Of a DNA stretch of 64,000 nt, positions 22,166-54,881 are shown piece by piece (the first letter of the stretch is position 1; every line of letters begins with the position of its first letter). This DNA comes from Pempheris klunzingeri (lineage: Eukaryota; Chordata; Actinopteri; Acropomatiformes; Pempheridae), in the NCBI RefSeq assembly GCF_042242105.1, contig NC_092016.1, positions 14,274,501-14,338,500 on the forward strand, read 5' to 3'. The translations under genes were made by a program, and so were the position numbers. Below the pieces are notes generated by a model that saw only the letters and a program-made list of their open reading frames with translations, searched no databases and was not told the DNA's origin.

Positions 22166-23314
22166 TATTATCAAATAAGACAAAAAAAGCAGCAATTCCT
22201 CAGGAGCTGGAACCAATGAAATTTGGGCATTTTCATTGCAAAAATGAATCAAACTGATACTTAAAAGTTGCAGATTTTCATTCGACTGACTAGTTCTTTC
22301 AACTTTATGAAAATATAATGACATTTGAAAATAGTTATTTTGATGAACCCCCTGTTTGATGAAAAAGTTTGCTCGATTTTTTTTTTTTTTTTTCCATCCG
22401 CAGTGCAGACGCTGCACATTCTGAGAAAACTCTGACTGCAGGTGCGAATGCAGCCAATCTCAACAGAAGCACCGTATTGTGTCCTGTTATCACAGACAGC
22501 TGCTCCATGAGCAGTTAGTACTCAAGATAAGCAAGTCTTAACGCCACCAAAATACAGTTTTGGTATTTTTTCCCAGACAGACTTAACTCTGAATCACAGC
22601 CTTAAACAAGAAGGGAGATCTGTATGTAAATAAAGAAAAAACTTGATTTGGCAATAGTTGGTAGATACACATTAGGCCCTCCTCTTCCATTTTGGCCCGC
22701 TCCTGACGGGATCTACACCCACAGAAATATCAACAGGAAAATGAAACAATGATCTTAGTCCAAACTTTCTAATTGAGGCGTCCTCACATGACATGAGCTA
22801 GTCTGCTCATGCAAACAAAGTCATTTTGATGGAAAGTCATTGAGAAATGGAGTTATACCATATTATAGAGAGAATCACGTGTTTGTATAAATACACACTC
22901 AGATATCCACAACATCCTTTCTGAAATCATCAGGAAAAAAGTGCTCTTCTGTTGGATTTGCTGGCAGATATGCTAAAAAATGATTTTCTTTAAGTTCACG
23001 TGTAAATCTGTCAGTCATGATACATGCCTGTATTGTTTTCCTTCTTGAAGGACTCGTGTAACAAAGACTGAAATACAGGCTGCACAGGAAGGAGTTCCCC
23101 AGTGTTGAGTCTGAGCCACCAAACTCCAAATGCTTTAGCAGGTTTCTGTGCTATAATCAGTTTTTAGAGTTTAGGTTTGACCTTAAAGGAGTGGAGAGAC
23201 CATCTACTGGCACACAGTAGATGAAAGTCATTTCATCCCTCATCCATCCCTCCTTAAGAGATGGAGGAGAGGTTTGTGTTACCCTGTGTAAGAGGAGGAG
23301 GAGCTGGTCTGATA

Positions 23315-41774
<18,460 letters not shown>

Positions 41775-42050
41775 CTAGAGGAGACAGAGAGAGATGGAGA
41801 AGAGGTCACTTTTGGGTGAGTGTAAACAGTCTGCACTGCTGGACACTATCACAACAAAGTCAAGGATGATAAAGGTCAAAAAGATACAAAACTAATGCTT
41901 ATAAAGCACAGTGTGATTTAAATGTTGTGTACAAATGTAAAATAGTTTCGGAAGTTGTGCTGTTGTTATTATCTGATTGGCAAGAGGCCAAGAAGCAAAT
42001 AAACCAAAAAATGAAACCCTAAAAATTCTGAACATCTTAATGATCAAAGT

Positions 42051-42238
42051 TTAACCCTTTCATGTTCTTTATCATTTAAGCAACATTATACGATGAATTA
42101 TTTTTTCTAATTCTGACTCATCAAATTGAGCCAAGGCCAAATGAGTCTGGGTTTGAAAAAATAATTAATCGGATCATTTTTCTCTTGATAAAAAAATGAA
42201 AACGGGTCCCACAGACCCGAACACCATATAAGGGTTAA
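42051..42238. mobile_element. piggyBac-type MITE (non-autonomous)
   Basis: Both ends have the TTAA target site: TTAACCCTTTCATG on the left and CATATAAGGGTTAA on the right, inverted with two mismatches in 14. TTAA plus CCCTTT-type ends are the piggyBac hallmark. The 180-bp interior is AT-rich, contains a GGGTC-GACCC hairpin near the right end and has no transposase. Confidence 0.65.
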
Positions 42239-43189
42239 AAATATATTGTGTTTCATGAATATGTTCCTATAACAGAAGAGAAAGGACAATTGCAGCTCAA
42301 ATAAAAACTCACTCCCACTATCACTACAGCTTCTGAGAAAGAACTATAGTAGATCCTTCCAGGCCATGAGGAAAAAAACACAGAAAAAGTATTGTGTGGA
42401 GTGTTTTGAATTAAGCTTGAGCAACATGAAGAATAGAAGCTCCTTACTGTTTACTGAGCATCACTGAGTAACCAAAACCCATAACAATATGTTATCAATA
42501 ACACTCAGCATTTTGCAGCTGCTTGGGACAGACAAATAGTACATTTGACAGATTGTGCATCCTGACAGTTTGTCAGATTTATCTAACAGATCTTACAAAA
42601 TGACCATTAATGTGTCTGGAGAATAAGTCTTTCCCAAATCTAAACTTTGACACAGAAAAGACAAAAGTTAGGACGTACTCACTCAGGTAATAAGACACAA
42701 GAACATTAGATCAGCGCTGATCTGATAATCTCATCTGTTTTACACTTAAAGTAACAGTGACACTGATGAAACTGGCAAATTGAAAGCATCTGTATTTAAT
42801 GCTCAAAAGCATTTTTACTGTAGCCTATTTATAGAGAGGCATTTCTGAAAAAGCAGATGTAAAAGGGAAGAAAGCAGATGATTCCCGCCGTTAACTAATC
42901 TTGAGACACTGCAGGCAGGAGTGTCCTAGTTTCAAATGAGTCCACCCCATAGAAAAAGCACCTGGAGTGTGTGGACCTGTATGGACGGCTGTGAAAGGTG
43001 CTTTTTACTAATGATTGTTCCCTGTTTGAGGAGTCTGTGACAGGATAAAGAGCTGCTCGGGGAAAGACTGAGTCAAGGGTTCAGGTTTCTTTGGGGAAAT
43101 GTGCAATAGATAAGAAATCTGCCCTTTTTTTTTGGATATTAGAAATTATGCCAGCAGCAAAGTCCTGGCCTCCACGCCCTTGTGTTGTT

Positions 43190-43310
43190 TATGTATTAAG
43201 GCCGTAAGTGTTTACTATTTATTGTTATGCTCTTTGTTATTGCTGCAAAACAAATTTCCCCACAGGGGCAATAAAGCTGAACTGAACTACAATGAACTGA
43301 ACTGAAATAA
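43190..43310 (+). mobile_element. LINE (L2-like) 3' tail fragment
   Basis: A TTGCTGC-AA-AAATTTCCCC block, then GGGGCAATAAAG and short tandem TGAAC units. Teleost L2-type elements end with a similar AATTTCCCC-GGG-AATAAAG stretch and a short tandem repeat. Only the 3' end is visible; no reverse transcriptase. Confidence 0.5.
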
Positions 43311-43378
43311 GAGGCACAGCAACTCCTGGTTCCTTAGCAACCGCCTCATGGTGCAAAGCAGAGCTGGAAGGAAATGTG

Positions 43379-43421
43379 CACACACACACACACACACACA
43401 TACACACACACACACACACAC
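43379..43421. repeat. (CA)n microsatellite
   Basis: CA run with one T interruption, directly after the LINE-like tail region. Confidence 0.95.
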
Positions 43422-45972
43422 GCATTCAGACAAAAGTAGACAAAAAATAAAACACACATTTCACCACTCTTTCATGTGTGTTATTATAATTTGCAAGACT
43501 GTGACACTTCAATTTTTAATTCATTGTCAGTGTCTCCATTGTGGCTATCCTCTTAACACATACTTTTATGGGAGTACAAATGATGATTAATGAGTATGCA
43601 TGCGTGTGTGAGATGTGTGCACATGCATGTTGGGATGTGAAGATGTGCGAGTGCCAGAGAGAAAGAGGAAACCAGGCTCTGCTTGTTCATTTGCTTTTCG
43701 ATTAAACGCGGGTGTCGGAGCAACGCTGGTTCGCTTTGTGAATCAGTCAAGAGAATGAAGCCAGCTGCTGAGCTAATCTCTTGATGAATATTTCATGTTG
43801 CTTTACAAAACATCTGTGTAGGTTAAGAACGTGACGGTGCACTACGGCAATGCCGCAGCGCAAACGCTCACTCCCACTGAGCCAACTCCAGCTCTGCTTC
43901 ACAAGGGAAGGGGAATGATCATTCCCACTCCTGACAGAGTCTGAAATACTTGCCATTCTTTCTCACATTCAGTCAAATCTAATTGTGCAGAAGAGGTGAA
44001 ATGGTCTGTTTGGAAAATTCCTTCAGGGTTCTATTACAAAAGAAAAATCAAAACTTTCTTAAAAAAACAAAAACAAACAAAAGAAATCTGTCGACCTGAT
44101 ACAATATCTTTATTGTTCAATGAACCGCAGTACCTCAGGAATTTCAAGTAAGTGTCTCCTGATAAGACAGACCAGAAATTGCACAGCAACTCCCGAATTA
44201 AAGAGTACTTTCATGATGGTATAACTAAGTAGAGTATTTAGCTATATGGCCTTTTCTGTGCTATGTATAGCTTCACACTACGTACATGTTCTGCCGCCCC
44301 AGGAGCTGACTGGCTCTGTGGTACCTCATGAATAGTGTATCCAACTATTCTGGATCTAGTCCAAAAAAAATGGCAATGAGCTTTTTTATAACTACAGCAT
44401 AGAATGCCAACACACACGGGTTGGCAGCTGTGATTTGATTGGAAATATGATGCTCACATTAGTGTGTCTAAAGCAGGAAGATCAGTGTTGCACATGTGCA
44501 GAGTGAGAAGAAAAAAAAAAAGAGAGAAACATCAGCGAGGCATAATTTTCTTGGAATCCTACCAAAAGGGGGCAGCCAAGGCAAACTCTAATGAGCCTTA
44601 TTGGAGGAGGTCCCTTCCTTCCGCATCATTTTAACAGATTCCTCAATGAAGAGAAATTTCAAACATGCATACCTTCTGCCAGAAGAAAGTAGAGGGAGGG
44701 GGAGTCGCTGCCTTAAATCCATATAAGTCGGCCCGGTTTCACTGTGTGACCAAACAACCCGAGGTATCAAGGATACAATTCACTATTTATAGATGCTTCT
44801 AATGCGGCCCTATTTCCACGCTGCTGCTCTCTACACATAGTTATGCAGGGCATTGTGGGTTTCCACTACTTCAAAGGGAAGGGACTACCTAACAAGGGGC
44901 TCCTCTTCAGATAAGTCGTCATCATCCTTTTAGTCCTCTGAGTGGATGTTTAACATGAGCAGGAATAAATTCAAAGCATCAGCAGGTTGGAACACGACCC
45001 CATTTAAGTTCACACTGTATTACATTGAGCAATTGTTAAAATATTACAAAGAACAAACTGTAAGAACAAAAACTTTGACAATGACCCGAGGCTGTAGAGC
45101 CCAATAAGTCAAACTGCTGGGAGTGGGGGTAGGGAGGTTTATGATGTTGTCTCTCTCATACAGTAGTTACACAACCCCCCTCCCTCCTGCTCTTTCCCTG
45201 AGCAAACACAGTCAGGTCAGACACCATAGCCAACCACCAGCCTGCCCCTGCTGTTCGCCAGAGCACTGCGACATGTGGAGTGGCCGGGACCATTTCATCA
45301 ATAGTAAACGAGACAACAGTCAGCACTGAGGAGTCTCCTTCTGAGCAGCTGGTGCATCCCTGCAACCACCATTAAATACAACCGCAGGGGGATGAACAGG
45401 CATCACTAATATGATGAGAGACAGACAAGCGCTGTACGGTGTTTATTTTTTGTTCTAAAGGCATCCTTCAGTCGTCGGACTATGTAAAGAATCTGCAGAA
45501 TGTTTCAGGCCACAGAGGATTCAAGGGGGAGAATGTTAATCCCTTGTTCCGCTGCAACAACACAATAACAACTTCAGGAATTGCTTTCGGAAATCTGAGA
45601 AGAGGAGGTTATATTAGTTGCAAACATGATCATGGAGGTGTATTGTGACATAAGAAAAGAGGAACATATAATTGAATGTTAAAAAAAATAGCATACAAGG
45701 ATGTAAGTATCAGTTTCAAACAACAACAAAAAAAAAAAAGATATGAGCCTGCAGCTGAGCAAAGGAGGCGGCAAGCATCAAATTTATTCCTCTCCGTCAG
45801 TCTGGCCATGCCTTCTTAAATCGCAGCATGCAAGGGGGGTTCGGGGTCATGTGACCCAGAGCCCTTCAACCATACCTCACCCCTCCCCTTTCCCCACAGT
45901 CTGTATTGACAAAAAAAAGCTTCAATCTGATAACAAGATGGCTAGATTTCAACACTGTCTGCCTGAGGAAAG

Positions 45973-46005
45973 GTGTGTGTGTGTGTGTGAGTGTGTGTGT
46001 GTGTG
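45973..46005. repeat. (TG)n microsatellite
   Basis: TG run with one GA interruption, igf1r intron 2. Confidence 0.95.
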
Positions 46006-47860
46006 GTAGGAGGATGGGTGAGAGGGTTCATGGTTGGATTCTCAAACAAATGCATTGCTTTATTGAAAAAGAGAGCCAGTGCTTGAGAAGAAGAGGATTG
46101 CAGTGCAGCAATGCTGCTTATCTGAATGCGAGTCATGTCCCGTTTGCTAGAGAGCACGCTGTGTAAGTAGACTACTACACTGTTTACATTGGGAAGCTGG
46201 TGACACGTTTACTGCCAGCAGGCCACTGCCACCTCTGAAGATGAAGTATGGAATGAAAATATAAGAAGTTTGGTAAGACGATCTAATTTTCCCTAACAAA
46301 TCATAGATGTCAGCCATAGTGAAACGTAAAACTGATCTGATAAAAGATGAAATGCTTCATTCTTTATTACATATCAAAGCGCAGTATGTTTTCCCTGTGT
46401 CATTGAAGATAAGTAGGAAGCGTGACAGACAGTTGGGAAATCATTCATTATTCACAGTGGGGCTCGAGGGGAGGGACGGCAGGGAGGAGGGTGTCGGGAA
46501 AGAGGAGGGTGGGGGTTAAACTAGGAGCTATCTGCTGGACCAATAGCAGGTGGGCAGGGGAGGTTCTAATCCTGATGACTGACATGTTATTGAGTCTGGA
46601 GCAGAGATGGTAAACAAGTCCTCTCTTGAGCAGGCATGGGGAGGGGGTGTCGTAACCATAGTGATTAAGCACGGCTTTTCCCACAGATTCTGAGAAACCA
46701 TAAGTTAAGGGAAAACCTGAACAGACGTAGCTTTCTGAACAACAAGCCTTAGTAACATTATTCCTGTAAACAGTGCTGACCCGTAACTGGACCATCCGCC
46801 AAATAACCAAACACGACTGGGCTGTACGGGAGCTAGGATGACATTCAGATTTTATGTAGGAAAGAATACATTTCAACGGACTGTGATTTTTAAAATATAG
46901 TCAAGATAAAATTGTGTATTTTTTCAATTTTGCATGATGAGTCATGATGACTGCATGATTTTGAAGGAAGTTACTTTTAAGTGTCGATCACAGCGCCTGT
47001 CCCCGCTCCACAATGTAAACGGGGCCATAGCTCCATTAGGACATGATTAAATTTATCTCGACATCAACATCCATTTACAGAAGTATTCAGTCTGCTGCAC
47101 ACTATAGTAATCCACTGCACTGTGGGGATGCGAAGCCTCCCACTCTGTGCAGAGTCAGAGCCGGTGAGCTCAGGTTACCAAAGCTGAGAGCAGTAGCAGA
47201 CAGTAAGGTAGCTGAACAGGAGTACAGTAACAGACGGCAGGTCTATCAGGGGCTGCCGCAGCCCAGATCGCAGGCCGACCCCCCAAGCTCCCTGAGCTCC
47301 ATCAGGCCACATCCTCATCCGGCAACCTGATCCTCCCTGGGAGCCCCCAGTGGATCACTCCAGACACTTGTTTAAACCACATCAGCCCAGACAGCCAGAG
47401 AGAGGATGCTTCCTCCGCTCACAGCCAAACGCAAACCGCATCAGAGATTCCAGTGCTGTCTTACTGCTACAGCGATAGAGTCTCAAGTGCTTGGGCGGAC
47501 TGATCTAATCTAAAGTGGTGTTTTTCACCTTTTCAGAGAGTGTGTGTCTGACTGTGCATGTTCGGCAAGATCGACCATTCTGCTGATCAGAGGGGTTTTT
47601 TTTTCAGAAGGGGAACACTGAACAGTGTCATGATGTGATTTTCTCATGCAGACAGCTGGCTCAGGAAAGCTTGGTTAAATCTCTGTTCAGTCCTGCGCAC
47701 AAAGGTGTGTGTTAGCCCATTCCTCCCCGTCCCAGTGTTTCTGGGTCTCTTCCACTCCCATGCCCACTAAAGACCAGCAATGTGTTTTTCACACAACTAT
47801 GTGCTGGTCTGTGTGTTCAGGCATGCGTGGCATTTCCCCTCACTCGCATTCAGTCACAAC

Positions 47861-47861
<1 letters not shown>

Positions 47862-47911
<50 letters not shown>

Positions 47912-47934
47912 ACACACACTCACACACTCACACA
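47862..47934. repeat. (CA)n microsatellite
   Basis: Long CA run with CT interruptions towards the right end. Confidence 0.95.
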
Positions 47935-48779
47935 CCCCTTCCTTCTACCCTCAGGCCTCGACCCACTCTGCAGCTGCTGCTGTTGTTGTTGCTTTGTAGT
48001 TGATTGCACTTACTAACAGGACACAGGTATGCACCACCGTCACATATGAGAACACTTTGTGTTTCTATCAGTGAAGAGGATGGTCTGAAAGCTATTAAAG
48101 ACACATTAAAACAGTGGAAAAAGTGAATAAGAGGGTCCATTTTAAATAGTACAGTATTTTACCAAAACATTGATAAATGCAGTGTGCATGAATATTCTGA
48201 TATTATTCTGGGTGACAGAAACTGTAAGTAGGTAGCAAAACACCCATACTAACCATACTAATGAAACAATTCTACTATTATGCAATAATATCCTGTTAAT
48301 ATCCTGTTTGCATTTTTGGACTGTTTACCGGATAAAACAAGCAAATGAAAGATGCCAAATGTGCACATTTCACTATTCTCTGAAGTTACTTGATTACTGA
48401 AGAAAATTATCAGCAGATTAATAGATTATAAAAAAAAAATAATAACTCCTCTAAATTCATGTATGGAAAGATATAGAAAGAAAAAAGATTCACAACAGAG
48501 TGCAAATGAACATGCTGGATTCCCTTAAAAAGAAAACAAGGAATTCAAATGCTCGTGTGTAGAACTGACCAGTGAGTTCAAACCCTTCTGAATCCCTGCA
48601 GGCCAGATCTCTAGTAGGCCCAAAATCCCAGAGTCCCAGTTCATCCCTCTAAAAAAGCACCCCTGGAGTCATATCTGTAGTACAAAGTTGGGCCTCTGAG
48701 GCAATCTTCCTCATTATATCAGGCAACTCTCCAACTTACTCTGCAGACTCAGTCATAGTGGCTGTCATGACTTGGAGGG

Positions 48780-48784
<5 letters not shown>

Positions 48785-48814
<30 letters not shown>
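48785..48814. repeat. Poly(A) tract, 30 bases
   Basis: Uninterrupted A run preceded by T4. No retrogene or SINE body was recognised to its left. Confidence 0.9.
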
Positions 48815-48815
<1 letters not shown>

Positions 48816-50271
48816 CCCACTAAGGTATAATACAAATTTATGGAGCTGAATCATTTTAGCCCTACTTTGAACGACACATCCAAATCAACCATTATTACAG
48901 AGATGCCCACTCTGTGACTCTTATTACCCAATGAATGGAGAGTAGGTGCATCAACTGCTGCTTTTCTGGTGCCGATTTGGTCATTTGAAGAAAGAAAATC
49001 AGCATGAGAGTTAATAGACTCAGCAGGGCCAAATCAAAATACTGCTGGTTTCATGTTTTTGTTGTTTTCACTCCTCTGCTTAAGCTCAATAATGACTTTC
49101 ACAGAAATCAGCATGCAGGCATCATACATGACAAGTTACATAGCTCAGTAAGATGCTAAGATAGGCATTAGTATGGCAAAAGCAACTTCGGGGGAGAACT
49201 CAGGGAATGCTTTTTTTTCACAGATTCTGAGGTGTTTCCTCTCACTAAAAGTGGCTTCTAAAAATACCTGACTTCCCAGATCTGCTTCATTAAATACAGT
49301 GTGTTTCCTGGCAGTGCTGTGCTGGCTGGCTGGCGAGCTGTGTTGGCTGGTTGTTTTGCTAGCTGGGTGACTGGTTGGGGTTAGTGAGAGCGTGTCAAGC
49401 CCTCACATCCCTACAGCCTCCTACACAGTGCACTTTAATCCCTCTTGTGAATGTAGAGGAGACACCCATGTAGACAATAACCGAAGACTAACACTTGGTT
49501 ACTTGTATAAACCGTACATGGGATTCATCAAACACAAGCTTCACAACGCAACACGGGAGAGAAATGTAACAAACTGCACGTATAAAATGCTTACTGCTTC
49601 ATTTGGCTCGGATGTTGGATGTTTGCAGGCACAGTCTAACACCTGGCTGTGTACCCACCTGTCCCCACACAGGCTGCTACCCATAGAGAACCCCTCCCCA
49701 TATGGACCAATGTTGATTCTCAACAAATTCCTAAGTACTCCTCAGCACATCAATAAACACCTTGGTTTTTTTTTTTTTTTTTTTAAAAAGGCGACTTTTG
49801 AATAACAGTATCTGTGAAACGTTGCGAGCAACCATGTGCAGTATTTTGTATAATAGTTTTACTCTAAACCCAAACTTGGTTCAGCCTATCCTCATCAGAG
49901 CTAGTGAGAATAGTAGTGGTCCTGATGCCAAGGCCTATTTCTGTAGATGACCATCTGCAGCTTTGCGGCACACGGTGCCCAGACTTCATCCTGGCACGCC
50001 GCACGGCATACATTCTCCCTGCTGGCATGACGTCTGGATTCAAAATGACACATCTTCATTTCACATCCACTTCAAGGAGACCCTAATCCTGATTAAGCAT
50101 AGCAACATTTGCCTTGAGCTAAAAAGCTGATGGGGATAAGTTTGTGTTCATTCCGAACATACATACCAGGTTAAAATGGAGTGCTTCACAAACACTGAGG
50201 AGGCCATTAGTCGATTACTGAGCTGATAGCCAGTGGACTGTAAATCCTGAAATTATAGCGCAGTTTGGTTA

Positions 50272-50276
<5 letters not shown>

Positions 50277-50333
<57 letters not shown>
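50277..50333. repeat. (TG)n microsatellite
   Basis: Pure run of about 28 TG units, the longest perfect dinucleotide repeat in the window. Confidence 0.97.
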
Positions 50334-50336
<3 letters not shown>

Positions 50337-52015
50337 CATGGGGTGGAGAGAGGGGGTCATATTTAGGACCATGTAACAAACTAGATACTATATACACAGC
50401 TTACATTGCAGTCTGTGTGCATCTGACTGCAGTTTCCTTGTCTTTCAGATGACAGTGGCTGGTTGCTGGCACACACAGACAGACTGCGGTGAAATGCCGT
50501 TGCTCAGCCCGTTTCTCCAGTGCATCTCCCTCTTCTCTTTGGGATATACGCCTCAGTGTCTGCCACCTCAGTGGAGCCTGACGTTCTGCACGGTCCTATT
50601 AGCCACTTCAAATATGACATCTGGATTTAGGGTTTCCTTTTTCCTCCACTTAATTTCATTTTCACAGTGAGTTTCTTGAGGGTACACACAGTATCCTTTT
50701 TGTGAGGCTGCATTCGTTCTTTAAAAAGGACAAGCTGCGGGTTCAACAGGGACAGTTGTGCCCAGAGTTAACATCTGTTGCGATGGGACACTGAGACTAT
50801 TCTCTCCAAGTGAAGAGCCAGCACTGAGACTGTAGGCTGGTCCTTTCAAGTGTAATGGTCTGATAAGACACCACAGTCCCAGATGGTATCATAGTAAAAC
50901 GGTATTGTATTGATCTAGTATCTGGTGTATACAAGGCCTCATTTCACATGAAAGAGGTCTGTCGGGGTTTACCTTTTCCATACAACTACACAAACCTCAT
51001 ACTTGTTTTGCCAATTTCCTATCTGCTTATGGAGTTAAAAGCTTGAAGCTTGCAGGTAATTTATGGACAGCTGAACAACACAGAAGAATAAAGGCACTTA
51101 CTGCTGACTTTGTGTCATGTTTGCACACTGATAAGGCCAAAGAGGACCAATCATGGGAAATGTTTGGCAGCATTTACCAATGCACTGGTTTTCACTTGAT
51201 CCTTTTATTTCAAAGAGTGTGCCTGAACACCAAAAGTAGGGGCTATATTACCTTAAACATCTCCTTTATTCCCAGTGGTTGAAGGTGAGAATCAAACAGT
51301 CGGTGTGGATTACCATGCAAATGTAAAAAGGTACCAATTACACTAAAGCACCAAATATGGCAGTTGCACAAAGCCTGTGCAGTGGAGTGTAAAAGACGTC
51401 ACTGTTTACAGGTCTCAAATGGGGGGAGTTACGTCACCTTCAGCAGGTTTCACTCACAGGCTCAGCAGAGACACAGCTCCACAGTTTCAACCTAAGTTTT
51501 TGTGTTAATCAGATTTTACCATGACGCAAGTCTCCCATTCACTTCTAGACTCAAACACAAGCAGTACAGTCATGATGTAGAGAGTGTGGAAACCACAACA
51601 GTGATAGACTTCAGTCCCCTATCTAATCTCTATCGTGTTTAATTTAGAGACAGGAATTCGGTGGCAAATCAGCAACAGTATCAACTACAGAGAGCTGGGC
51701 TCAAGAGCATGGGAGTCCAGAGTTTGGTTATCTGGCCCAAGAACAGGCACACAGGTCAAAGGTCAGAGGCAAGGAACCGAAGGCCAGAGATGGGGCTGAC
51801 TGTGGATAAAGCTGTGCTTGGCCTAACTGTACCAACAGCAGAAGAGGGCAGCTGATGTGGATGGAGCAGGACAGCTGACGGGCCTTAAACAGTCCCCAGC
51901 CCACACTTCCTATTGGCTGCCAGTGACATCATGGTTCTATCCCCATTTTTCACCTCCTCTTTTCAGAGTGGGCGGAGAGTTCAGTTCCTCCTCCTCCTCC
52001 GGTCTTTCTCTCAAC

Positions 52016-52191
52016 TCAACCAGGCCATCTCTCTCTCACTCACTCTCTCCCTCTGTCTCTCTCCCTCTCTCTCTCCCCATCACACACACTCACGCACAAA
52101 CACTCGGCTTCATTTGCCCCTTTTAGGGACCTCAGCAGCAGCTTACATGGCCACTCTTGTTCATCAGGAAAGGAGAGAGAGAGAGAGAGAG
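52016..52191. repeat. CT-rich then GA-rich low-complexity stretch
   Basis: CT-rich sequence at about 52028-52080 and a GA run at about 52171-52191. The two could pair as an inverted repeat when transcribed. Confidence 0.85.
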
Positions 52192-54860
52192 AGGGAAGGA
52201 GGGAACAAGAAAACAGAATATGAACACAAGCTGAACAAAACTACTTGGACAGCCATGTGCTCTCACGCACACACGCATGCAAATATAAACACACTGCAGT
52301 TGTGCTTTTTCAAGCTCTACGACTCAAGCAAACCTTTCTTAATCAACACGAGCCAAGTAAAGAGTTTTGGTGGGTGCATCATGCATCATAACATCGTATT
52401 GTGAAAGTCTAAGTTTGACATTTTCACTTGCAGACAGCTCACTAAATTACCAGCTGGGCTGCACTGTGATATGTCTCCAGTAATGACACAAAAGGATGCT
52501 GACAGGGAAAGAGAGAGAAAGACACCCTGGGAAGAGGCACATTGAGAAATAATTGCTTAATATATAAAAGATGTGCTGGAGGAAAAAGAGAAATCAGACC
52601 ATCTATTTATCCAGTGTATTAAAACAGACTCAAAGCAGAGACATGTGACTGTTTGGGGAGGTCTTAATCACAGGGATCGATCCCTGTGCCAGACAGGTGT
52701 TTCATGTCTGATGACTCTGAAGGCGAAGGATGGAGGGAAGGTGACAAAAGTGTGCACAAGTCTGACCGTGCTCTGTTCTGCCACAATCAGATGCAGTCTA
52801 GGATCACATCCCTCCATGAGAGATTAGCTGTTAGTCGGATTAAAGAGGAGTCACTGCACGCAGGAGAGGTGAAATGTCATTACAGAACCGCAGGAGGAAT
52901 CAAGGTGGCTGCGGAGAGGAATATGGACAGGGCAGAGGGGTTTGATGGCACTGAAATAGACGGCGAAGGATCTGCTCTGCTCTGCTCTGCTCGGCATGGA
53001 TTCCACAAAGACTAAACATTTAAATCAACTTCAGCACAGGCCAACAAACCAGAGCTCAACAGCTCTAAACTTCCTCCTCGTCTTACTATGAGGATAATTC
53101 AAAAAGTTGCAACCTCATCGTTTAAAAACTCCACAGGCCTGAACATACAGTAAATTAGAGCATTCAAATGATGACACAGAGGGCAGAGAGGACAGATGCC
53201 AGCAGAGAGGCAGGGAAATGGGCACAGAGAACAACAGGCCTTCCCTCCAACTACAGGAAGTGCTAAGCCCCCACCGTGTCAAACATAAGACTTCAAGAAA
53301 TGATTGAAACAAAATACCCACGCTTTCTCCCCCAAACAAACAATGGCCTCCATTGTGAACCGCTGTGGCACACTCACAGTCAGGGGAGACATAAAGACAC
53401 AGTTTGAAAACAGTGGGCCACATTCCCCCCTCTCTTTCTCTCCTCTCAAGGCCACAGACAACTTTCTCCTTCAGTTGGGACATAGACGGGGGGCACGCAA
53501 CACTGCCGCCCACTTTGGAGCCCCGCGTTCAGAAAATATGCCTTTGTCTTCCTGTCGTTACAGACCTCACACAACTCAACGGACCAGGCTGCAACAGTAT
53601 GAGAGCACCAAGAGGGGGCCTATGCCATGGGATAAAGGCACACTGCACTGCAGGCATGTTACACGCACACACTGAGAACATAAACACAGCCTTTTTTTTC
53701 CTTCAGTCAGCCTTAAAATCGATACATTTAGTACAAATATGCATAGATTGACATAGAGAATATTCTGAATACAAAGATTTTTAATTTATTCAACTGGTTG
53801 TGTACACGCAAAACACATCTAAAATACAGCGTAGGTAGGCTTCCCACAGTCTGATCTTTCGCTCAAAATAATATTGCAGACTTCCGCCATCATGACTCCT
53901 CCAGCTCAGTTTCATTCATCTTGAGGGTTTCCCCAAGCAGATCACTTTACATCACTTTTATACCATTCTTAAGAGATCACTCCGTTCCTCTAACACACGT
54001 GTGGGAACCTGCGGAAAGAGGACACTGCACCAACTGCACACACTGAATGCACGGGACGAGCCAATTCTATATTTACTTGAGAACTACCATATGCCTGCCT
54101 GCTGTACCCAGATGCAGTAATTTGTTGCAGTTATTTCATAAATGTCTTGTTAACTACTATTGGTCTGAAAGCCGCCAAATTGCACATCATAAACTGTAAC
54201 AAATGGAAGGCCTGGGGCTATATTTACTGTTCCACGGTAGCACTGCTGCAGCTCTGGAACTGGTTCAGAAAAAAAAACTACACCAAGCAACAGAGGATAC
54301 TTATTTAACTGGATAAAAAGCTATGCAGATGATGATACAAAGACCCCTTTGTAACATTCAAATTCTTAACCCATTATTATCTTAACTAAGTATTATGAGC
54401 TAAGCCAGAATTTGCTCTGAGTTACACATTATCCAGTCCTTACTTACTTGAACAATGAGACCATGACAAGTGGCTAGAGTGAGAGGAGGATCCACACCTG
54501 CTAGATCAGTGATTTCCTCCAGAATGCACTTAGACAAACATGAATGTGCACACACTCACATAGTTTCGAACAGCCGGTGCTGGGCCGGCTGGCTACAGAC
54601 AGCCAGGGGACAGATAGCTGGCTGAGGGAGGGAATGGGAGCATGCTGCTCAATCAATGAGCCATCAATCACACACACAGCGAGACAGAGCAAGCACAGGA
54701 AACAGGAGACCATATCCTTTAGCTACCACTCAAAAGAAAGCCATCAAAGTGCTGGCTCTGGCTTCAGGCCTTTTTCCATGGCCAAATTTCCAAGCACCGT
54801 TTTGTCTTGTGGTGGTTTGATTAGAGCTACTATTAATCTGTCCTGACCTCTCTCAGAGGA

Positions 54861-54881
54861 GTGTGTGTGTGTGTGTGTGTG
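54861..54881. repeat. (GT)n microsatellite
   Basis: About ten GT units. Confidence 0.95.

Larger units (their letters stand above)
17847..23314. other. Convergent 3' region: pgpep1l 3' UTR and probable long igf1r 3' UTR
   Basis: AT-rich, 5.5 kb, no coding frame I can support. Vertebrate IGF1R transcripts are known for 3' UTRs of several kb, so most of this is likely igf1r 3' UTR on the minus strand. Minus-strand AATAAA copies occur at 22164-22169, 21287-21298, 17946-17955 and elsewhere, so the end is not fixed. It also holds a TAA microsatellite (21130-21157), a poly(G) run (20850-20860) and A/T runs. Confidence 0.55.

Noticed and set aside
49392..49805. 137-residue plus-strand open frame ending in a Phe run
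   Set aside because: The end is an artefact of a T tract and the rest has no recognisable motif.
51913..52404. 163-residue plus-strand open frame
   Set aside because: Driven by CT and GA low-complexity sequence (Leu/Ser and Arg/Glu runs).
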